DNA of 6,514 nucleotides from positions 1 to 6,514 of the forward strand of contig JAJZGE010000107.1 of NCBI GenBank assembly GCA_021798675.1, in the 5' to 3' direction. Positions 1-5,604 of this stretch are shown in pieces; within the stretch, counting starts at the first letter, position 1, and each line of letters starts with the position of its first letter. This DNA comes from Pseudomonadota bacterium. GTDB taxonomy: Bacteria; Pseudomonadota; Gammaproteobacteria; Xanthomonadales; Rhodanobacteraceae. The notes under the pieces are model-generated. The model saw nothing but the letters and a program-made list of their open reading frames with translations, did no database searches and was not told where the DNA came from. The position numbers and the translations under genes are program-made.

Positions 1-795
1 GAGGCCCCGCCCGCGATCGTGGCGATGCTGAAGAAGGCCTCGGCCAGCGCCCGCTACGACGTGCTGCTGGTCACCCGCGGCGGCGGCTCGCTGGAAGACC
101 TGTGGGCGTTCAATGACGAAGCCGTGGCGCGTGCCATCCACGCCTGTGCGGTGCCGGTGGTGAGCGCGGTGGGCCACGAGGTGGACTTCAGCATTGCCGA
201 TTTCGTGGCCGACCTGCGTGCGCCCACGCCCTCGGCCGCTGCCGAGTTGCTGGTGCCCGACGCGCAGGCCACGCTGCGCCACCTGCGCCAGTTGCGGCAA
301 CGCCTGGCGTTGCTCGAGCAACGCCGCCTGCAGTCGCTCGGCCAGCGCGTCGACCACCTGTTCGCGCGCCTGCAAGCGCAACGTCCGCAGGCCAGGCTGG
401 CACGCGACCGCGAACGCCTCGCCCACCTGCATCACCGCCTGCTCGCCGTGCTGCGCGAACGCCAGCAGGGCGAACGCAACCGGCTGGAACGACTGCATGC
501 ACGCCTGCTGGCGCGCCACCCGCAGCAGCGGCTGCCGCTGCTGCGGCGGCAACTGGCCGAACAGTCGCAACGCCTGCGGCACGCCATCGCGCGCCAACTG
601 GAGCGCGAACGCCATGCGCTGGAGCAGACAGCGCGCACCCTGCAGGCGGTCAGCCCGCTCGCCACGCTGGAGCGCGGCTACGCGATCCTGCTCGACGCGA
701 ACGGCAACGTGGTGCGCTCCACCTCGGGCGTCGAGCCCGGCGCCGGCCTGCAGGCACGACTGGCCGACGGATCATTGGCCCTGCGGGTGGAATGA
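1..795 (+). CDS. xseA: Exodeoxyribonuclease VII large subunit, C-terminal part (5' end outside window)
   Basis: This is the large, catalytic subunit of exonuclease VII, which with several copies of small XseB degrades single-stranded DNA from either end into oligonucleotides in the cytoplasm. The frame is open from base 1 and ends at TGA 793-795, giving 264 visible residues of a family usually about 400-460 long. Roughly the N-terminal 40%, including the OB-fold, therefore lies outside. The visible part begins in the catalytic domain. It contains the [15 protein letters not shown] block (Arg codon at 76) and [17 protein letters not shown], with His at 175-177 and Asp at 184-186. These correspond to the Arg, His and Asp residues reported as essential in E. 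coli Xse[12 protein letters not shown] follows. Codons from about 270 to 640 encode a long Arg/Gln/Leu-rich, heptad-like stretch, the family's coiled coil. The ending [13 protein letters not shown] is the conserved C-terminal element. The protein stops soon after it, without the basic tail of the E. coli protein. No xseB is in view. Confidence 0.97.
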   Translation, partial: EAPPAIVAMLKKASASARYDVLLVTRGGGSLEDLWAFNDEAVARAIHACAVPVVSAVGHEVDFSIADFVADLRAPTPSAAAELLVPDAQATLRHLRQLRQRLALLEQRRLQSLGQRVDHLFARLQAQRPQARLARDRERLAHLHHRLLAVLRERQQGERNRLERLHARLLARHPQQRLPLLRRQLAEQSQRLRHAIARQLERERHALEQTARTLQAVSPLATLERGYAILLDANGNVVRSTSGVEPGAGLQARLADGSLALRVE

Positions 796-852
796 ACCGC
801 GCGAAAGGGCGAGCCGGCCACGACGTACCGCCAGGGGGCCGCGGCTGTCCGC
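796..852. other. Convergent gap between xseA and lptG, no clear terminator
   Basis: The 57 bases between the xseA stop and the lptG stop separate two convergent genes. I looked for a bidirectional terminator and found only a short perfect stem, GCGG-CTGT-CCGC at 841-852, with no T-run on either side. Either termination here is Rho-dependent or the transcripts overlap; the sequence does not decide. Confidence 0.5.
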
Positions 853-1950
853 TCAGGCCAGTCGCCTGAAAAAGAACCAGGCCAGCGAACCGGTCAGCAC
901 CGCCGGCAACAGGTTGGCGATCGACGGCGGCAGGCCGGCGACCACGCCGAAGCTCACCACCACCTGCTGCCCGAAATACCAGGCCAGCGCCAGCACGATG
1001 CCGATGAAGATGCGCTTGCCGGCACCGCCGGAGCGCAGTGATCCGAACGCAAACGGCATCGCACTCAGCATCAGCACCAGGACATTCAGCGGATAGAACA
1101 CGCGCCCCCAGAACGGCGAGGCGTAGGCCACGGTGCTCTCGTGGTTGCGCTGGAGGTAGCGGATATTGCGCAACTGGTCGCGCATGGACAGGTACTGGGG
1201 CTGGATCATCGACATTTCGAGCACGTGCGAATCGAGCCGCAACGGCCAGCTCACGCTGGCGCTGGTCGAACTGTGCACACCGCTGTCCGTGAGCACGCTG
1301 CTGCGCACGTTGTCGAGCACCCATTGCCCGCCGACATGCTCCGCCGTCTGAGCGTGGTCGAAACGACGCAACTGGCCATCCGGCGTCAATGTGAACACGC
1401 GGACGTCGAGCAGTTGCAGCTGCACCCGGCCGTCGATGGTGCGCAGGATGCTGTGCGCGGCGTTGATGACGCGGTCGCCGTCACGCGCCCACAGCCCGCT
1501 CTGGCTGGTTTCCATCGTTCCCGAGCGCAGGCGCACCTGCATCGCCTGGTCAACCTGGTCGCCCCAGGGCCCGATGGTTTCGCCCATGATGACCACGCCC
1601 ACCACCAGCACGGCGACCACCCCGAGCGCCGAGGTGGCGATGCGCAAGCGCGACATTCCGGCGGCACGCAATGCGGTCAGCTCGCCCGTGGCCGCCAGGC
1701 CGCCCAGGCCCAGCAAGCCACCGATCAGGGCCGCGGCGCTGTACATTTCGTACATCCGCCGCGGAATGGTGACGATCACATAGAACGCCGCGTTGGTCAC
1801 GGTGAAACCGTTGTGGCCGACGAAGCGGAGCTGACGCAGAAACTGCAGCACGGCGTTGAGCCCCACCAGCGTGAACCACGCCACCAGGACCCAGCCGATC
1901 ACGGTCACGCCGACCAGCACGTCGACGCGCTTGATTCCCAGACGCCACAT
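853..1950 (-). CDS. lptG: LPS export system permease LptG
   Basis: LptG is an inner-membrane subunit of the LptB2FG ABC transporter, which extracts LPS from the outer leaflet of the inner membrane and passes it to LptC and the LptA bridge. The 365 residues fit the family length (E. coli about 360). Order of parts: a first membrane segment after MWRLGIKRVDVLVG; the coupling region RRMYEMYSAAALIGGLLGLG and ATGELTALRAAGMS, which contacts the LptB ATPase; a membrane segment around residues 105-125; a periplasmic beta-jellyroll beginning near SGLWARDGDRVI; then three C-terminal membrane segments from PLNVLVLMLSAMPFAFG to the end FFRRLA. The GLWARDG and PFAFGSLR motifs match LptG better than LptF. 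The ATG (1950-1948) overlaps the glycosyltransferase stop by one base (TGATG). AGAGG at 1965-1961 lies ten bases upstream inside that gene, so translational coupling is likely. lptF is not immediately upstream, unlike the common lptF-lptG arrangement. Confidence 0.96.
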   Translation of the reverse strand: MWRLGIKRVDVLVGVTVIGWVLVAWFTLVGLNAVLQFLRQLRFVGHNGFTVTNAAFYVIVTIPRRMYEMYSAAALIGGLLGLGGLAATGELTALRAAGMSRLRIATSALGVVAVLVVGVVIMGETIGPWGDQVDQAMQVRLRSGTMETSQSGLWARDGDRVINAAHSILRTIDGRVQLQLLDVRVFTLTPDGQLRRFDHAQTAEHVGGQWVLDNVRSSVLTDSGVHSSTSASVSWPLRLDSHVLEMSMIQPQYLSMRDQLRNIRYLQRNHESTVAYASPFWGRVFYPLNVLVLMLSAMPFAFGSLRSGGAGKRIFIGIVLALAWYFGQQVVVSFGVVAGLPPSIANLLPAVLTGSLAWFFFRRLA

Positions 1951-3575
1951 CAGCTACGCACCTCTGGCTGCGGCACGCAGGCCGACGCGGCCGCCGGTGC
2001 ATTCCGCCGCCTGAGCAGGACCACGTTGGACCTCCGCCAGCTACCGAGCCGGGCGGAGCTGACCCCTGGGAAACGCGCCGACAATGCCGTCAGGTCCGAG
2101 GTCAGCGCCTCGCTCGACGCATCGTCGACGACCAGCAACAGCGAGGGATGGCGCGCGGACAGGCGGCAGACCTCCTGCGCCAGCCGTGCCCCCTGCGGCG
2201 ACCAGGACAACGCGTAGATCGGCTTGTCCAGATACAGGCGCATGCCCCACGGAGTGTGCTCCTCCATCGACACGCTGGAGTCCGTGGCTTCGACGAAGGC
2301 GACCGCCGAATAATCCGCGTTGCCGGTCAATGCCGACAGCTGCCGCGCGAAAACCCGATCGTCCGAAAGAGGATGCGCGTGCAGCGCAACGCCACCCTTG
2401 AATGCCAGCAACGCCGCCACCCACAGCCCGAGAGCCACGCGCTGGCGCCAGGAGGCGAGATCGAGCCGCGAGCGCAGGGCCAGCGCGACCATCAGCGACA
2501 CCGGAATGAAAAGCGGCAGCGCATACACGGGCAGCCTGGAGCGCGCAATGCAGAACACGAACAGCGGCAACGCCAGCCATAGCCCGAGGAACAGCGGCAA
2601 GGACGGTTCGCGCCACCAGCCGCGCCAACTCGCCGGCAACACCGCCGCCTTCAGCTCGGGCAACACCGCCGGCCACCAGGGCAGCGTACCGAGGACGAAC
2701 ACCGGTCCGTAGGCCACCAGCCAGCCGTACCACTGCGGATTGCGCCCCTGCACCGAAGTGAAGACCCGATCGAAGACCTCGTACTTCATGAAGTAGTCGA
2801 ACAACCCCGGCGTGCGCAGGATCACGACGGCATACCAGGCAAATCCGAGCACGCCAAACAGCAGCATGCCCGACCAGGGGAAATAGCCGCGCAACGCCTT
2901 CATGCCATCGCGCCTGGCGATGAACACGACGATCGCCAGCAACGGCAGCAGGCCGGGCGGCCCCTTGGTGAGGAAGGCCAACCCGAACCCCAGCCACATC
3001 ACATGCAGGGCGAAACCTCGCCGTTCGCCGGCGGCGCCAAAGCCGGCGCGCAGGAACCCCCACATGGCCAGCGCCTCGCACAAGGCAAGCAGGTCATCGG
3101 TGCTCACCACGTTGGCGGCGATGAACGGCGCCAGGCTGCAGCCGTAGATCAGGCCCGGCAACCAGGGCCTCTCCGGCACCAGCACGCGGCCCATCCCGCA
3201 CAGCAGCAGTGCGGTAAGCACGAAAGCCAGCGCGGAGGGAGTGCGCACCGCCCACGTGGTCTTTCCCATCACGCGCACGCTCGCAGCGATCGCCCAGAGC
3301 ACCAGCGGCGGTTTGCTGAAGTTCAGGTGATCGGCGTTGTATGCCGGCACAAGGTAATTGCCCGAATCCACCATCTGCAGCGCGTTGTCGACGTATCGCC
3401 CCTCGTCCGTGTTCCAGAGCCCGCGCGTTCCCTGGAACGCAAAGCCGAGCACCAGCAGCAACACGCCCAGCCAGAGGCAGGCGCGCAACCCGCGATGTGC
3501 AGGGAGCCACCGGGATGCCTGGCCGTGCTGTTGATCCGTCCGATCGTTGCTGGGCTCGCCGCTGCGCTTCGTCAT
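1950..3575 (-). CDS. GT83/ArnT-like membrane glycosyltransferase
   Basis: This is a polytopic GT-C glycosyltransferase (PMT/ArnT family). Such enzymes move a sugar from an undecaprenyl-phosphate carrier to an acceptor, often lipid A, on the periplasmic face. With the start at 3575 it has 541 residues, close to the roughly 550 of ArnT. Visible parts: a cytosolic tail of about 31 residues; membrane segment 1 (about 32-47); the first periplasmic loop with RGLWNTDEGRY (Asp57-Glu58), the signature acidic site; NFSKPPLVLW (Lys88); STDDLL (Asp160-161); FLTKGPPG (203-208); many hydrophobic segments to about residue 410; and a soluble C-terminal tail. Two positions that bind metal in ArnT look changed (Ser87, Val267; see findings). 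The start is uncertain. In-frame ATGs also lie at 3614 (554 aa) and 3749 (599 aa), and none has a good Shine-Dalgarno. I chose 3575 because it leaves the shortest tail. The gene is followed by lptG with a one-base overlap. Donor and acceptor are unknown, so I give no symbol. Confidence 0.87.
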   Translation of the reverse strand: MTKRSGEPSNDRTDQQHGQASRWLPAHRGLRACLWLGVLLLVLGFAFQGTRGLWNTDEGRYVDNALQMVDSGNYLVPAYNADHLNFSKPPLVLWAIAASVRVMGKTTWAVRTPSALAFVLTALLLCGMGRVLVPERPWLPGLIYGCSLAPFIAANVVSTDDLLALCEALAMWGFLRAGFGAAGERRGFALHVMWLGFGLAFLTKGPPGLLPLLAIVVFIARRDGMKALRGYFPWSGMLLFGVLGFAWYAVVILRTPGLFDYFMKYEVFDRVFTSVQGRNPQWYGWLVAYGPVFVLGTLPWWPAVLPELKAAVLPASWRGWWREPSLPLFLGLWLALPLFVFCIARSRLPVYALPLFIPVSLMVALALRSRLDLASWRQRVALGLWVAALLAFKGGVALHAHPLSDDRVFARQLSALTGNADYSAVAFVEATDSSVSMEEHTPWGMRLYLDKPIYALSWSPQGARLAQEVCRLSARHPSLLLVVDDASSEALTSDLTALSARFPGVSSARLGSWRRSNVVLLRRRNAPAAASACVPQPEVRS

Positions 3576-3703
3576 CCAGGCATGGGTATGTAATCCGGGG
3601 TGTTCTGTCGGCATCGAACGGGGCTCAGGGGCTAGGCGGTATCGATTCGTCTGACCACATCCATGCCATTCGGGCGAGCGACGGATACGACGGCGGAGTG
3701 CGC

Positions 3704-3732
3704 ACCATAAGGCAGCCCCTTGGCGCCAGCAA
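3704..3732 (-). promoter_or_regulatory. Possible sigma-70-like promoter for the glycosyltransferase-lptG unit
   Basis: Read on the minus strand, a -35-like TTGCTG (3732-3727) and a -10-like TATGGT (3709-3704) are separated by 17 bases. Transcription would start near 3697 and give a leader of about 80-120 bases before the candidate starts at 3614 and 3575. It would also exclude the 3749 start. The match is only 3/6 and 4/6 in GC-rich DNA, so this is a weak candidate. Confidence 0.2.
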
Positions 3733-3780
3733 CAGGGCTCGCTGCTCATCGCGTCTGTCCGGCGAAAAACCGGTCGGTGA

Positions 3781-3822
3781 GCCGGCCTTGGATAACGGAG
3801 CTCCGGGAGCCCACTGGCCGGC
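3781..3822 (+). repeat. Inverted repeat with nested palindromes
   Basis: GCCGGCC (3781-3787) and GGCCGGC (3816-3822) are perfect 7-base inverted arms enclosing 28 bases. Inside the loop are two overlapping palindromes, CGGAGCTCCG (3796-3805) and GCTCC-G-GGAGC (3800-3810). In RNA the outer arms could form a stem capped by a branched or smaller hairpin. In DNA the inner palindromes could be an operator. In this GC-rich DNA some such symmetry is expected by chance. Confidence 0.5.
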
Positions 3823-3825
3823 AGC

Positions 3826-3844
3826 ACGCAGCGTACCGCTGCGT
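3826..3844 (+). repeat. Perfect 8-bp inverted repeat with 3-base loop
   Basis: ACGCAGCG (3826-3833), loop TAC (3834-3836), CGCTGCGT (3837-3844): all eight pairs are Watson-Crick. Two more G-C pairs (3824-3847, 3825-3846) are possible across a one-base bulge. It lies 103 bases before the start of the acetolactate-synthase-like gene and four bases after the preceding inverted repeat. No T-run follows, so it is not a standard intrinsic terminator. It could be a leader hairpin or a 19-bp regulator site. Confidence 0.6.
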
Positions 3845-3936
3845 TGCCGACGGAGAACCTGCGCGGCATGCGGATCATGCATGCTCGCCGCTCACACCCA
3901 CTGAACGTGCGATCACGCATCCTGCCGTCCCCCCAC

Positions 3937-3941
3937 GGAGG
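3937..3941 (+). promoter_or_regulatory. Shine-Dalgarno that fixes the start at 3948
   Basis: GGAGG at 3937-3941 stands six bases before ATG 3948-3950. The same frame is open well upstream (from about 3720), so this site, together with the family N-terminus beginning at MKAALLFVKALEAEGV, decides the start. Confidence 0.85.
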
Positions 3942-3947
3942 TCGTGC

Positions 3948-5591
3948 ATGAAAGCTGCATTGTTGTTCGTGAAGGCGCTGGAGGCGGAAGGCGTGCGCTG
4001 CATCTTCGGCGTGCCGGGCGAGGAAAACCTCGATCTGGTCGAAGCGTTGCGCGAGTCCTCGATCCGGCTGATCGTCACCCGCCACGAGCAGGCCGCCGGC
4101 TTCATGGCGGCCACCTGGGGACGGCTCACCGGCGAGGCCGGCGTGGCGCTGTCCACGCTGGGTCCGGGTGCGACCAACCTGGTCACCGCGGCGGCCTACG
4201 CCCAGCTCGGCGCGATGCCGATGCTGATGATCACCGGGCAGAAGCCCATCCGCCTGCACAAACAGGGCCTGTTCCAGCTGGTGGACGTGGTGGACATGAT
4301 GCAGCCGCTCACCAAATACACGCGCCAAGTGGTATCCGCCGCGACGATCCCGGCACGGATACGCGAGGCGTTCCGCCGCGCCGAGGAGGAGCGCCCCGGC
4401 GCCGCGCACCTGGAGCTGCCCGAGGACATCGCACGCGACGACGTGGAGGACGCGATCCTGCTGCCCACCGAGTACGCGCGCCGCCCCTCGCCCGACGACG
4501 CCGCGCTGGTGCAGGCCGGCGAGGCGATCATCCAGGCCAAGCATCCGATCCTGATGATAGGCGCGGCGGCGAACCGACAGCGCACCGCGGTGGCGCTGCG
4601 CGCCTTCATCGACAAGCTGGGCATCCCGTTCTTCACCACGCAGATGGGCAAGGGCGTGGTGGACGAGGACCACCCGCTGTGGCTGGGCAACGCCGCGCTG
4701 TCCGACGGCGACTTCGTGCACCGCGCGATCGACGCCGCCGACGTGATCGTCAACGCCGGCCACGACGTGGTGGAGAAACCGCCGTTCTTCATGCACAAAG
4801 GGCGGCGCACGGTGATCCACATCAACTTCTCCACCGCCGAGGTGGACGCGGTGTACTTCCCGCAGATCGAGGTGGTGGGCGACATCGCGCACACCATCGA
4901 GCGGCTCACCGACGCGCTGCAGAAGCAGCCGCACTGGGATTTCGGCTACTTCGACAAGGTGCGCAAGGCGTTCCATGCCCAGCTGAAGGAGCACGCCGAC
5001 GATGCGCGCTTCCCCATGCACCCGGTGCGCGTGGTAGCCGACACCCGCACCTGCATGCCGGACGACGGTGTGCTGTGCCTGGACAACGGCATGTACAAGC
5101 TGTGGTACGCACGCTACTACCGCGCCCGCCAGCCGAACACCATCCTGCTGGACAACGCCCTGGCGACCATGGGTGCCGGCTTGCCCTCGGCGATGGCGGC
5201 CAAGCTGGTGCACCCGGGCCGCAAGGTGCTGGCGATCTGCGGCGACGGCGGCTTCATGATGAATGCGCAGGAGCTGGAGACCGCGGTGCGGCTGAAGCTC
5301 GACCTGGTGATCCTGCTGCTGCGCGACGACGCCTTCGGCATGATCCGCTGGAAGCAGGCGGACATGGGCTTCGCCGACTACGGCATGCAGTTCGGCAACC
5401 CCGACTTCGTGATGTTCGCCGAAGCGCATGGCGCGCACGGCCACCGCCCGGCCGATGCCGAAGCCTTCCTGCCCACGCTGCGCGCGGCGCTCGATGCCGG
5501 CGGCGTGCACCTGATCGACCTGGCCATCGACTATTCCGACAACCATCGCATTCTCGACGAACAAATCCGCCAGCTCGGCGCGGCGGTCTGA
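3948..5591 (+). CDS. ThDP-dependent acetolactate synthase-like enzyme (catabolic AlsS/BudB type)
   Basis: This cytoplasmic enzyme belongs to the acetolactate synthase/pyruvate oxidase superfamily, whose members decarboxylate 2-oxo acids on thiamine diphosphate. The expected reaction is 2 pyruvate to 2-acetolactate plus CO2. It has 547 residues, normal for the family. Order of parts: an N-terminal PYR domain with VPGEEN and the ThDP-activating Glu47 in RHEQAAGF; STLGPGATNL; the FQ pair at 109-110; a central domain (about 190-340); and the C-terminal PP domain with the metal/ThDP motif GDGG from 432 to RDD at 459-461, where Asp460 takes the second metal-ligand position. The central segment GHDVVEK (271-277) lacks the RFDDR signature of FAD-binding biosynthetic AHAS. 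It resembles the GYDPIEY segment of Bacillus AlsS, so I favour the FAD-independent form. No small regulatory subunit and no acetolactate decarboxylase gene follows; an aldehyde dehydrogenase starts 13 bases later. Another 2-oxo-acid decarboxylase or carboligase activity remains possible. Confidence 0.93.
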   Translation: MKAALLFVKALEAEGVRCIFGVPGEENLDLVEALRESSIRLIVTRHEQAAGFMAATWGRLTGEAGVALSTLGPGATNLVTAAAYAQLGAMPMLMITGQKPIRLHKQGLFQLVDVVDMMQPLTKYTRQVVSAATIPARIREAFRRAEEERPGAAHLELPEDIARDDVEDAILLPTEYARRPSPDDAALVQAGEAIIQAKHPILMIGAAANRQRTAVALRAFIDKLGIPFFTTQMGKGVVDEDHPLWLGNAALSDGDFVHRAIDAADVIVNAGHDVVEKPPFFMHKGRRTVIHINFSTAEVDAVYFPQIEVVGDIAHTIERLTDALQKQPHWDFGYFDKVRKAFHAQLKEHADDARFPMHPVRVVADTRTCMPDDGVLCLDNGMYKLWYARYYRARQPNTILLDNALATMGAGLPSAMAAKLVHPGRKVLAICGDGGFMMNAQELETAVRLKLDLVILLLRDDAFGMIRWKQADMGFADYGMQFGNPDFVMFAEAHGAHGHRPADAEAFLPTLRAALDAGGVHLIDLAIDYSDNHRILDEQIRQLGAAV

Positions 5592-5604
5592 TCCGGAGCA
5601 ACCC

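Larger units (their letters stand above)
3576..3947. other. Divergent intergenic region with several inverted repeats
   Basis: These 372 bases lie between the divergent starts of the glycosyltransferase (minus) and the acetolactate-synthase-like gene (plus). They should hold both sets of control signals. I see no convincing small gene; open frames across it lack ribosome binding sites and protein-like composition. It contains a cluster of dyad symmetries at 3781-3844 (listed separately), an 8-bp palindrome TGGCGCCA at 3721-3728, a pair of GCATGC palindromes at 3866-3871 and 3879-3884, and the Shine-Dalgarno of the downstream gene. I found no clear plus-strand -35/-10 pair. If glycosyltransferase translation starts at 3614, the region is about 40 bases shorter. 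Confidence 0.7.

Noticed and set aside
841..852. Intrinsic terminator between xseA and lptG (GCGG-CTGT-CCGC)
   Set aside because: A 4-bp stem with no T-run on either strand is too weak to call.
194..1096. Plus-strand open frame of 300 codons overlapping xseA and the end of lptG
   Set aside because: It is rich in Arg, Cys, Trp and Pro, lies out of frame with xseA, and runs antisense into lptG; typical of a GC-rich shadow frame.
1141..2217. Plus-strand open frame of 358 codons opposite lptG and the end of the glycosyltransferase
   Set aside because: Its translation is dominated by His, Gln, Ala and Arg and shows no domain; the opposite strand encodes a clear LptG.
3781..3830. Possible TPP riboswitch ahead of the ThDP-dependent enzyme (GGATAAC at 3790-3796 recalls part of the THI box)
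   Set aside because: The CUGAGA element and the rest of the conserved core are absent, and the arms do not fit the TPP aptamer. ThDP-using enzymes are also not typical targets.
3625..3882. Small minus-strand open frame of 85 codons in the intergenic region
   Set aside because: No ribosome binding site, no recognisable domain, and it overlaps the inverted-repeat cluster and likely control signals of both neighbours.
3906..3917. CRP/Clp-like site, CGTG-CGAT-CACG
   Set aside because: The half-sites are four bases apart rather than the six of TGTGA-N6-TCACA, and the arms are only four bases long.
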